Shown: in pieces, positions 11,701 through 22,800 of the stretch
How positions within the stretch are numbered: position 1 is the stretch's first letter
Layout of the letters: each line of letters begins with the position of its first letter
NCBI GenBank assembly: GCA_031472005.1
Contig: PZJY01000005.1
Coordinates: 2,604,001-2,668,000, forward strand
From: Tetracladium setigerum
Taxonomy: Eukaryota > Ascomycota > Leotiomycetes > Helotiales
Length of the DNA stretch: 64,000 nt
Direction of reading: 5' to 3'
The notes under the pieces: generated by a model
The model's input: only the letters and a program-made list of their open reading frames with translations
The model's database searches: none
What the model was told of the DNA's origin: nothing
Position numbers and translations under genes: made by a program

Positions 11701-14228
11701 AAGCACTTAAGGTCTTACTCGAGATTGCTCAAACTGAAGGAAACCTCCTGAAAGGCTCATGGCGGGATATTCTCATGTGTGTTAGCCAGCTTGATCGCCT
11801 TCAGTTGATATCTGAAGGCGTTGATGAAGGTTCGATACCAGATGTTTCGAAAGCAAGAATTGTTGCCCCTTCGCGGCAAGACACTTCGGCTTCTAGGAAG
11901 TCGAGCCAGTCGCTGCGACCACCCCGACCAAGACCACGCTCAACCACAACTTCGTCTGCATATTCTACAGAAATCGGAATGGAAAGTCGTTCTGACGAAG
12001 TCATCAAAAGCGTCGATCGCATCTTCACAAACACAGCAAACCTTTCAGGAGATGCTATTGTGCACTTCGTACGTGCGCTCACGGAAGTTAGTTGGGAGGA
12101 AATCAGAATTTCCGGATCTAATGACTCTCCAAGAACGTACAGTCTTCAGAAACTCGTGGAAATCAGTTATTACAATATGACTCGTGTTAGGTTTGAATGG
12201 ACAAATATCTGGGTAGTGTTGGGCGAACATTTCAATAATATTGGATCACTCAACAACACAGCAGTTGTTTTCTTCGCTCTGGATTCTTTGCGACAATTGT
12301 CAATGAGATTCATGGAAATTGAGGAGTTGCCTGGTTTCAAGTTTCAAAAAGACTTCCTCAAACCTTTCGAGCATGTCATGGTCAACAGTTCTGTTGTGGC
12401 GGTCAAAGACATGGCACTTCGCTGTCTCATCCAGATGATCCAAGCGAGAGGAGAGAATATTCGTTCTGGATGGAGGACCATGTTTGGCGTTTTCACGGTC
12501 GCTGCCAGGGAACCATATGAAAGCATCGTCAACCTAGCCTTCGACAACGTCAATCAGGTGTATAAGACACGATTCGGAGTCGTCATATCGCAAGGTGCTT
12601 TTGCAGATTTGATTGTATGTTTGACAGAGTTTTCGAAGAATATGAAGTTTCAGAAAAAGGGTCTTCAAGCCATGGAGACTTTGAAGTCAATTATTCCTAG
12701 AATGTTGAAGACACCCGAGTGTCCTCTTTCACACAAATCGGATGCCAACTCAGATGGTTCGATTAAAGGGGAGCTGTCTGGAAAACAGCCCAGTAGAACG
12801 ACACAAGAGGAGGCCTTCTGGTTCCCTGTCCTTTTTTCTTTCCATGATGTTCTAATGACTGGAGAGGATCTTGAGGTCAGATCGAATGCCCTGAACTATC
12901 TTTTCGAGTCTCTCATTCGCTATGGTGGTGACTTTCCAGCAGATTTCTGGGATATTCTGTGGAGACAGCTGCTATATCCAATCTTTATGGTTCTCAAGTC
13001 AAAGTCCGAGATGTCCAACGCTGAAAAACAAGAGGAGCTATCTGTTTGGTTATCAACCACCATGATACAAGCTCTAAGAAACATGATTACCCTTTTCACG
13101 CATTACTTTGAGTCCCTGGAGTATATGCTGGATAGATTTTTGGACCTCCTCGCTTTGTGTATTTGCCAAGAGAACGACACGATCGCAAGGATCGGCAGTA
13201 ACTGTTTGCAGCAATTGATTTTGCAAAATGTCACCAAGTTTACGGCAGAACACTGGGCAAAGATTGTTGGTGCTTTTGTGGAGCTCTTTGAAAGGACGAC
13301 TGCTTATCAACTTTTCACCGCCACTACTCTCTCTTCGAACGGCGCGCCTTTACAAGATCTGTCTGATAACCAGTCGCTGAAGATCAATGGCATGAATGGG
13401 TCAGGCCCGGCCACTTCTGACAGCGAGAGCATTATTGATGATGAGTCAAAGACTCCAGGAGCTGCTCCTAGCGACTTAGAAGATTACAAACCACAATCCG
13501 ACCTGCAACAACAGCCCATCGTTGTAACTGCAGCTCGAAGGCGCTACTTCAATCAAATCATCACCAAGTGTGTTCTGCAGTTGTTGATGATTGAGACGGT
13601 CAATGAGCTCTTTTCTAATGACGCTGTTTATGCTCAAATTCCCAGTCCAGAACTTCTTCGTCTGATGGGTCTTTTGAAGAAGAGTTTCTTGTTCGCCAAG
13701 AAGTTTAACGAGAACAAGGAGCTCAGAATGAATCTTTGGCGTGAAGGATTCATGAAGCAACCGCCCAACCTCCTCAAACAAGAGAGTGGCAGTGCTGCTA
13801 CATATGTCAGCATTCTCCTTCGCATGTACCATGACGAGGGCGAGGAGCGAAAGCGTAATAGGGAAGATACTGAGCAAGCACTCGTGCCACTTTGTACTGA
13901 TATCATTCGTACCTTCACCCAGCTTGAAGAGGAGAGTCAGCAGAGGAATATTGCTGCTTGGAGGCCGGTTGTGGTAGATGTCATTGAGGGATACGCCAAC
14001 TTTCCCCAAGAAGGGTTTGAGAAATACATGAACGTGTTCTACGAGTTGGGCGTGGAACTTCTAGGACGGGAGATAGGGTCAGATGTGCGTCTAGCGCTTC
14101 AGGGCTTGCTCAGAAGAGTTGGAGAAGTGAAGCTGGGAATTGTGTCAACGAGACGACCGAGCATACCTGGCAGCCCGATGAGCAATCATTTTTCCATGAC
14201 AGGAAGGAGAGCGAGCAGGCGAGATTGA
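8755..14228 (+). CDS. SEC7: Sec7 Arf guanine nucleotide exchange factor (BIG/Sec7 type)
   Basis: Two exons, 8755-9993 and 10041-14228, give 1,808 residues; yeast Sec7 has about 2,000. The 47-nt phase-0 intron uses a weak GTTGGC donor and ends TTATTGTAG; the splice restores the conserved KEIEVFLKEIYLALLER segment. An N-terminal DCB region and HUS region precede the Sec7 domain (about residues 620-805), whose catalytic 'glutamic finger' lies in FRLPGES (Glu about 719) and whose second motif is VVMLNTDLHG. HDS helical repeats occupy the C-terminal half. The enzyme activates Arf GTPases at the trans-Golgi. Codon use and frame are clean throughout. Confidence 0.96.
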
Positions 14229-14727
14229 GAGGTTGTTCTGGATTTTTGAGCGTGGCATTTTGAGCAAGCAGTTGAGCTGAATCATTAACTAGGGAGTTTT
14301 AAGGTTGCCGGGTAGATAGACAGGTAAGACTTTTGTATGATTACTTATGGTTTGGAATGAGATTGGGGAATATCATGAATATCATCTCCTCGGGTTTACT
14401 TTTTTTCTTTTACTGATCGTATATGATTGATTGATCTCTTTACATTTCATGTTACTTTTGTCTTTCTTGATTCAATGATTCTGGAAACAGTCGCCCGAGA
14501 ATGGGGAGATTCTTGCTTTTTGCATGCCTTTTCTGGGAAGTTGCGTCCTTGCCCTCCTTCGTTCTCTCCCGTCACGTTACCGTGCCTCGCCTCTTTTCGC
14601 GACCATGCTCTCTCGACATCATCTCTCACATCTCCTTCTCTCATCCCAACTCCAAACCAATCGAGAAAAACCGATCGTACCGTCGAAACCCCCCATCGCG
14701 TGCGAGATACAAGACCGCATCATCAGT
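14229..14727. other. Intergenic region downstream of SEC7 and 5' flank of the repeat-containing gene
   Basis: About 500 bp separate the SEC7 stop from the start chosen for the next gene. T-rich stretches follow the SEC7 stop and C/T-rich tracts precede the next gene, as is common in fungal 5' UTRs. In-frame ATGs at 14524 and 14605 could lengthen the next protein. Confidence 0.45.
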
Positions 14728-17453
14728 ATGCAGCGAATCACGGTCAACCTTCCGCTGAGCCTCATGCCAGCGATTCTCCGCAACCAACTTCAGATTGCAG
14801 GTATCTCCATCGAGAGTCTGCCGCAATCGGTTTCGGTCACTACAACTGCGGCGAATGGAGATGTAAGTCCTCTTTTATTATGTCATTATGTATGGGCTGG
14901 GATTGGAACGACTCTATCGCTGTTATCAATGATCAGAGTTTCGAGATCTAGGTTCCGCCCGCCGTTTCGACCTACGTAGACCTAGCTCGCATGAATCTCT
15001 TCGAAGATGGCTTTTGGATCGGCTGGGCTGTGCTGTGCTAAACTAATCGGAGGATAATAGGAAATCACTACAGTTTACTCTGGCAGTGGAGGTCCCCAAC
15101 CTGTCCTTGTCACTGCAGAGAGTGACGAACGCAAGGACGAGATGTTTACCGTAAGTTTGAGAGTGAACAGCGTCAAATTTTACTGATTTCTTCGCAGGCT
15201 AGCTACATGAAAGACCTCAAAGCCACTCTCGCCGAGGAAACCAATTGGCTTTCGCAAGAAGAGAGACAAATCAAACATGAGGAAGCAACTTTGAGTTGTA
15301 TGGATGTACGAGCTGTCGATTATTCTCGCCGTCGACAAGATTTGAGAACTCGAAGAGCAAAGTTCACAGAGCGTTCACAACTACAAGGAGTCCGCCGCCG
15401 ACAAATCAAATCGGGGAATGCATGCGGAGGCATCATTGCTCAGGCCAACGTGCCTGCAGATAAACAGGTTGCCAAGAAGCTGCACAGAAGATCAAACCGC
15501 CGTGCAAATTCTAGATCATCATCCGGAAGTAATGGACCCCGATCCACGGCCAATGTCCAACAACACCCCCTTCCAGTACCAAATCTTCCAAGTGTTCAGG
15601 AACTGGTGAAGCCAGCTCACTCATCTACATCAGATTCATCTTCGATTCCAGTTTGGATTTCCCCCTGTCTTCTCCCAGTGTCTCCACATCGTTTAATCAA
15701 CTTGGCCTCTTTAATTTTGACAAGTCTAGAACTGCTCAAGGCCCCACATACCTTCGTTACAACCCTAATTCAGCAGAACAACCATTCGAATATGTCGAGC
15801 CCCCCAAATCTTTTACCTTTCCTGCAACGAGCCAAGGATTGATTGGGGTACACCCAGATAGACTTGCTCAAATGGCAAGGAATAATCAAGCCGGAAATGA
15901 TGCTGGATTCCAGCAATCCGTGTTCAACTTGAATAGGAATGTTCCGCAGAAGACTACTGGGGCAAATATGGAGCCTGTCGCCAAAAAGAGACCGTCATCT
16001 TCCAAACTAGAAGAATCCCCTCCTAAGAAGCGACCTTCCCCGAAGAAGATGGAAAATATGAATTCCGAGACGGTCGTCCCTGCCAAGTTTGCGACAGCAC
16101 CAAGTATACTGCATGGCTATTCTTATATGGTGCAAAACTTTCCCGGGAAATTGAAAAGCCAGTTCCCACAACTGGTCGGCTCTGAGGCCTCTCTCGATAC
16201 GCAGACGGATAACTTGGAGATCCATCGCTCTGCTCCCGCTCTTGGCTTCGTCCCTAGCATGGTCCAAGGGCAAGACCAGCAGAATCATCGTTGCACCCCT
16301 GCTCTTGACTTGGTTCACAGCCAAATTCAAGAGCAGGAAGACGAGGTTTGCCGAACTTATCGTTCTACTCCTGCTTTTGACTTGACTCCCACTCATGTAC
16401 AAGAGCAGGACCAGCAAATCGCTCGTTCTGCTACAGCCTTTGAATTGTCCCCCGGCCAGATTGAAGGAGAGAGAAATCAGGTGTATGGTTCAATCCCTGC
16501 TTTTGATTTGAATGCGAGCCAGATTAAAGAGCGAGATCAGCAAGCTCCTCCCTCTGCTTCATATGTCGACATACCATCTATCGAGATTCAAGAGCATGAT
16601 CAGGAGAATCCTTGTTCTGTTCCTACTTTTGACTTGGAATCTCGCAAGATTCGAGAGCAAGAGCAGGACCAGCAAATTATTACTCCATCTCCTACCTGTC
16701 TGTCTATCTCCAACGATACAATCGGAGTTCATGCTGCTTCTGGGGTCTATCAAAGCACACTCAATCAAAGTTCTAGCAAGGACCCATCGACCTCCTCTCG
16801 AGCGTATGTAAGCCCTCAAGCTAAAGAATCCCCTCGGAATTCAAAGTTTGTCCCCTTCTCCTCCTCATTAGAAAATTCCAAGCACGGAATACGCTCCTTG
16901 GGAGACAGAACCAATCAGTCAAGACCGTCTTCTCCAGAGAAAACGGCTGCGAAACTTGATATTATTGGTGAGCTTATCTCTTTCTTGCAAGATAGCTGAT
17001 GCTGATTAAGTTCAGATTTTGGAAGCCCCGCCTCAAAGCAGAAGGCGGCCGCCCTTATGAATACCCAAGCAGTCATCAGTCGAGCCTCCCAATTTCATCA
17101 TCCAAGTTCAATTGTCAACGCGAATCAATTTGTCGCCGATCAATTTACAACAATCGAGAAAGCTGTTGAAAACATGAGCTCGCGCGTACTCAACCGTGAA
17201 AAGGAAGCCTCTTTGTCCGACTATGCGGCTAACCAGTTTTCTGTTGTTTTGCAGGAGGGTGTTTCTGAAGATGGCATTGTTTCTCAAGCCGATTCCTCTC
17301 GAGTTCTGCTTGTAGATGGTATTCAAGAGATTGACGAGGTGAGACACTTGCCTCGAGACTCTACAGGCCATTATATTATTTAGCTGTGTATACCGGAGGA
17401 AAGTGTGATACAAGCTAATATTTCAGGTGTTCAATCGGTTGGGTCTACTGTGA
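14728..17453 (+). CDS. Unrecognised protein with 21-residue tandem repeats (reading frame disturbed at 15.4-15.65 kb)
   Basis: Exons 14728-14862 (MQRITVNLPL...), 15061-15150, 15198 onward, up to 16967, 17016-17338 and 17427-17453 join in phase. I recognise no domain. The third exon starts with a charged, probably coiled-coil segment (EETNWLSQEERQIKHEEA). Downstream are a KKRPSPKK basic patch (nuclear signal?) and seven degenerate repeats of about 21 residues. Between about 15400 and 15650 the most coding-like frame changes twice: the initial frame gives way to one ending MSNNTPFQYQIFQ, then to one starting TGEASSLIYIRF. An intron at 15529-15599 (GTAATG...TTCAG) would make a single joined frame but lacks a good branch site; two small indels are the alternative. 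The start codon is uncertain. Confidence 0.6.
16222..16690 (+). repeat. Degenerate tandem repeat, about 63 bp (21 residues) per unit, about 7 units
   Basis: The encoded units follow the pattern R-S-x-P-A-F-D-L-x-x-x-Q-I-Q-E-Q-D-Q-Q. Examples are RSTPAFDLTPTHVQEQDQQ and GSIPAFDLNASQIKERDQQ. Two units are longer (about 23-25 residues) by small insertions. The units are diverged at DNA level, so the array is old or under selection for the protein pattern. Confidence 0.85.
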
Positions 17454-17965
17454 GAGGATATTTACTTTTGTGTGTTGTCGATGGACTAGAGATGAACTGT
17501 GACTACCTATGGACTATTTTATGAGTAAAAACTCCTTATCCAACAGGCAGAACAGCTATACAAGAGTGGCAAGTAGCTTTAGAATTAATTACTTAGTAAT
17601 GGATGAGTAAAATGCATACGCTGATACTTCTGTGTTCACGATCGCTTCAAAAAGAAAATGTCTTGGGAAAGTGGCCAAGAGATTTATATATGTTGTAAAT
17701 ATCCAAGTACCTATTTAGTACTAGCCTCCAATTGTGGCTGACATAAAAGTGATTGTGGGGTCAGGTGCGGCCGCTTTTGAAATACCCTTGCACTTGCATT
17801 GCACTCGCTGCAAGATTTTGAAGAGCGGTGGCAAATAATCAATCACAACTTCATATTTCACATCGCATGCTCATCGACAATGTCACATACACACACACAA
17901 ATCCAAATCCCGAGAGACGACTATTTCAACCAATCAAAGCACTATAAATCGGATTCCATTGAATC
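17454..17965. other. Intergenic region upstream of the F-box gene
   Basis: The 512-bp gap contains a short CA run near 17888-17898 and A/T-rich stretches. No gene is visible. Confidence 0.5.
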
Positions 17966-18952
17966 ATGGCAGCCGTAGATGAAGACAAGCAGCCCTTGAT
18001 AGATCTGACCGCGGCCCTGCATCTTCACAGTAAACGCACGGAGCGGATACAGAAGAAACTAGGCAAGAAGAGACAGAAGCAAGGCCACGGGGACACAAAA
18101 TATCTCTTTGCTCTACCACTAGAAGTGTTTCTGGAAATCATCAGCTACCTCCTCCCCAGCGACGTCTCAAGATTCGCCCAAGTAAACAAGAGTATGCAAC
18201 ATTTCATCAGTCTCCAAGAGCCAGACATCGCCAGATCAATCATTAAGCGACGATATCCAATCCTAGAGAAGTGTTTCCGACTGCCCATACCTCTGGAGCA
18301 GGTAGAACCCACCTATCACACGATTCTACAAAGCGACGAACGTCAGGAAATCACCGCCATCCACAAGAAGCCCTTCCAGCACATCGCTCCTCCAGACCCG
18401 AAAGCTATTTGCACCTGTATGACCTGCATCCTCCGATGGAATTCCCTCAACGTCATTATCGACTTTGCACACTGGCAAGAATATCTCGACAAAGGCGAGC
18501 CTATCCCCATCATCCCACGGGGGAAACATCCAAAATGGAACAGAAAACTCACGACAGCCGCTGGCCTTATCGTTAGCAAGGCCATCACCAGCCCATTATG
18601 GCACGCTCGAATCCTGGAATTGCATCTCCGCTCTACTGTTCGCTCCATTCGTCGCCAGATGAGCAATAAAGGCAATCGACGGCGGCGATTTCACATGACT
18701 GATGAGGATGAGGCTACTCAGACCGATGCGTTTTTGGGACGGAGTGGGCCGCCTACGCTGGATTTTCCGTTTCATAGGGATAATTATTATATGTTGGAGA
18801 GTTACTTTCCGAATCGGAGTTGGTCGTCTGATGAGGAGAGGTGGATGTATGTACCGGCTTCTCAGCATGATCGCGACTTGGAACTCGTTCAGCGGTGGGA
18901 TAATTGGCGGAGAGAGAAAAAGATGGCTTTGTTGGGAGAAGAGCAGAGTTAG
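17966..18952 (+). CDS. F-box protein
   Basis: A single uninterrupted frame of 328 residues starts at ATG 17966. After a basic N-terminal stretch (KKLGKKRQKQ), residues about 46-90 read FALPLEVFLEIISYLLPSD then VSRFAQVNKSM, a clear F-box. A CTCMTCILRW Cys motif follows near residue 150. The C-terminal half is rich in Arg and Trp and has no recognised substrate-binding repeat. F-box proteins recruit substrates to SCF ubiquitin ligases through Skp1; the substrate cannot be told from sequence. It stands alone between two unrelated genes. Confidence 0.85.
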   Translation: MAAVDEDKQPLIDLTAALHLHSKRTERIQKKLGKKRQKQGHGDTKYLFALPLEVFLEIISYLLPSDVSRFAQVNKSMQHFISLQEPDIARSIIKRRYPILEKCFRLPIPLEQVEPTYHTILQSDERQEITAIHKKPFQHIAPPDPKAICTCMTCILRWNSLNVIIDFAHWQEYLDKGEPIPIIPRGKHPKWNRKLTTAAGLIVSKAITSPLWHARILELHLRSTVRSIRRQMSNKGNRRRRFHMTDEDEATQTDAFLGRSGPPTLDFPFHRDNYYMLESYFPNRSWSSDEERWMYVPASQHDRDLELVQRWDNWRREKKMALLGEEQS

Positions 18953-19810
18953 ATTCAAATTCCGGATTTAAAAGTGGCTGCTCCTGGAGATGCAGATGGG
19001 ATAACTGCTGAACCCGTCAATAATGTACCTTGAATGCTATCTTGAGAAGATTTTGGAATTTTTTCCTCTGTCGAGCAGCATTCTTTTAGAGGAGTGGCGG
19101 AAATCTAGAAGATTTATTAGTATCACTTGCGTTTTGCTTGAGGCATCTGCGTCATATGGAGCCCCGATCATGTCGCACGCAGGACGCCTCACGATGAATT
19201 GGAGAGAAATACTTATGTAGACCTTTAAACAGCCAGCTTAAAAAAGTCTGGTCGTGTGTGTTTACGTTTAGTAAATGTGGGCGTTGCTTTCGTCGGGCTT
19301 GCATGTCTGCTGCCCGGCGAGGAGGGGTAGAACCAATGAAATACGATGACAATCCATTTCTGTGGTATTGTGATATAAACTGAAGTGTGGTCGACAAGTC
19401 CACTGTAAAACAATGACTCGGAGTCATTGAAGCCAACTCTGAAATATACCATAAAATAAAATGATCTCAACGAATGAGCGACCAATTGAGCTTCAAACAG
19501 AAAAGATCAGAAGAGCCAACAGCTACTTGAAATTTCCACGAATCAGAGATAGTCATCAAAAAGTCGTTTGCATTCATATGAGATATATTGTGTATGCTAG
19601 GAGAATAATAAGACTTTGCCAGAGAGAGAGAGTGTGTGTGTGTGAGCCAGCCAAGCCACAGCCCAAAAGAGAAATAAATCATGACCCCAAGGTTTTCTTG
19701 TCCAATCGTATACCATCCCAATACAAGCTCGCTATAAAGTAAAGCATGATTTCTCGGCCATTTCCAACATATCCACGCATATAGAGCAATCGCTTCTCCA
19801 TTGACTATTT
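18953..19810. other. Convergent intergenic region with a (GA)n(GT)n microsatellite
   Basis: The 858-bp gap between the F-box gene and the stop of the large minus-strand gene contains an AG/TG microsatellite at 19621-19642. No coding region is supported. Confidence 0.5.
19621..19642. repeat. (AG)5(TG)6 compound microsatellite
   Basis: Five AG units are followed directly by six TG units in noncoding sequence. It is likely to be length-variable. Confidence 0.8.
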
Positions 19811-22800
19811 TCAGCCCTTGTACTTCTCGATATACCTTTGAAGTTCAAGCAGCACGCCCAAGCCGGCCGTATTCAAAGTCAAAGACACCGCACCCAAGCC
19901 CGTACCCACACCCTTGCTGACTGAGAACTGCGTTATAGTCTGCGGATTGTTGATCGTACTCTCATCCATGAAATCAGCCGGGTACGCAGTGACGGATCCA
20001 ACAAAACCCACACAGACAGCCGACAGCTGCAAGATATTTGCATCCCACGAGCGCTTCGCGGCTTTGCGCACCTCGCTCACGGAATTAATACCTTGGTTGC
20101 CTGGCTTTTCTTCGTCGTTGTAGTAGAGTTCCAAGGTCTGGGTGTAGTCCTTGCGGTCACCTTCGAGACCAATCTCGCCCGTGAATGCGCATACGTCGGC
20201 GATGAAACCACCGCAGTCTAGAATTGGCGAGAGGACCACGTCCATGGCTTCAATGCCCGGACTAATTTTATTTTTTGGATTGACTAAAGCGCCAACGCGG
20301 CTGTAACAGACAGTCGTGTCTTTCATCCATCCGATTAGAGCCACCGCAAATGATGCATTGGTTCCGAAGAGACGCTAAATGAGGGAATTCGAGTTAGCCG
20401 ACTCGTTCATTTTCAATTGATAGTATTCTTCATGTGATGGGATCAAGGAGGGAAATTTAGCTATACTGAGGAGATACATACCGAGTTTGAATAATCCCGA
20501 AGCGATGGATCTCTAATATCAGTAGAGGGTTGTTCATATGGGCAGCTCCCACACACTAGTAAAGCAGACCCATACATCGCCAAGATTTTGGCAGCAATAT
20601 CAGCGTTCTTGGGTACTTGACCCTTCTTTACTTTCGTCACTAGAAACACAGTATCGACCGTGGCAGAAACCTGGGTGAGGAAAGTGCCGGTGATTGTGCA
20701 AAAGCACTGCCAACGTTGACGATGCCACAAGGTGGCCGATGGTTCTTGGTTGCTGGCGTCCTCGGTTGTTGCTGATGGACTTTCATCATTTTTATTGGCC
20801 TCCAAGGCTGCAAAATTGCTCGATTGAGCCAGTCTATCAACTGACGTTGCTTGTAAATTTGATGTTGCAGCGAAATTTTGAGTCCCCTTGGATGGGACAG
20901 GCAAATAAGTCCGGCGTGCATCATCAAATGGCATTTTGCCTGTTATTGCCTTTGAGAGTATAGTCATCGGAATTGCAGCAAGCCACATACCCAGTCCGAT
21001 GAAAGTCTAGTGGTCGGTAGTTAGTAATCAATTGCAAATCAACGACACCTTGTGAACATACCAGAGGTTCTCCCATAATGGTTTCATAGAGGTCCGAGAT
21101 GAGCGGAATCTTAATATGGTGGTTGAAAATTGCCTTCATCATCTCCACGATTACTTGTGCAAGATCCAAGGCCGATAATGCTGCCGTCTTAACAAGTGTC
21201 AGACCTACCTTAAGAGCCGTGCCGGCAACAGCTGCAAGTAAGTCCTCGAATTTGAAGTCGGCGGCCGTGGAAAACATATCGATCACGCGGCTAATCAATT
21301 CGGTGATGTCGTCGAATATATCGCCAAGCGCCACACCCAGATTGATGAAGAGGTCACTCAATCCCTTCTCGAAATATTTCGTGAGATCGGGAATGATTGA
21401 AATGCCCAGGGAATCGACAATAGCGTTGATGATATCATTGAATATATCCATGAGTGGGTTATCCATAAGCACAGCAAACGCATCCCCCACCAACCCGAAA
21501 AGTTCCTTTGTGGTGGATTTGATACTATTTGCTGCGGCTTTCACATACGGGTTGGGTGGCTTGCCAGATGGAGGAAGGAACTTATCTTCAACTTTGTCAA
21601 TAAGACTATCGAATGTAGACTCAGCATCGATTTTGAGTTTGAAAGCGGATGCAACTCCGTAGTCGAGGATGTTGTTCGCGATTCCCACTAATTTCTGTTA
21701 CACGATGAGATCAGATGTCAATTCCCATGATCAAGTTTGATGGGTGGTACGTACTTTCTGGGTGGCTTTGATATCACCCCAATCGAACAAAAAGCCGATC
21801 CATTTCTTGAGCCACTCTATTCCCTCCTTGATCTTATTATAGACCATGGACATGAAATCGCAGAACTTGTCCCATGCTTTCACCACAGCTGAGACAACAC
21901 TATCCCCAATCTTTATGGCGAACTTGACGATACCATCCACAACATCGATGGCAATATCCTCCAGGGTGCTTATTCCGTTCTTCGCGAATTCCATCAAGTC
22001 TCCAAAGGATGATTCAATCACGTCGCCCGCTTCCGAGAAGAAATCACCTACGGATCGAGATGCTGTAAATTGTTTCGGTCCTGTGGATGAAGCAACGTGT
22101 TGTTGTACCGCCTTGATTGCTTGAGCATTCATGTTCGAAGTGGTAGAACCGGTCGACAGAGATTCCTTGACGGTTGCCATTTTCTCCATGCAAGCATACG
22201 CACTTTTCATGTCGTCCTCATTTTCTGTACCATCAAAGACATTGGTTCCATCCGCATTTTTAGCATTCTTGAATTCTTCAAATGTTTTGTACTGCTGCAA
22301 CTTATCGACAGCTGACTTGGAAGGATCGAAATCAGTAGAAATACTACTTCCAACAACTTTGATGCTGTAGGTAGGTGCGCCCAGCGTCTGGGTCGGTTGG
22401 ACGATTTTAATGTTGCCCTGGTTGTTGGTACGAACCTTGATGGGATTGCTACTTAGTTGCAAGGATGCCCCATTAGCCGTGACGAACGCTCGATCTTTTG
22501 CAGATATCAATACGTCCGTGTTGGTTGCAACAGTTGAACCATCCTCTCCTAAGACTGTTATCACAGTCGTGTAACTTTGAAATTCCATGGTCTCTTCCTC
22601 GCTAGGAAGATGAAGTTCGACTTGATCCCAGGACCCGGTCCCCGACGACGTCTGCCAAATATGTGTAAGAGTTGTAGTCGTACCATTACTGAGTAGCACC
22701 AGTTCGTCGACATTCTCTTTTGGATTGAATATTGGCGCAAAGTTAGCAACACCATTGCGGAAGGTAAGCATTGGTCCCCAAGAAGCAGAGTTGATGGTGC

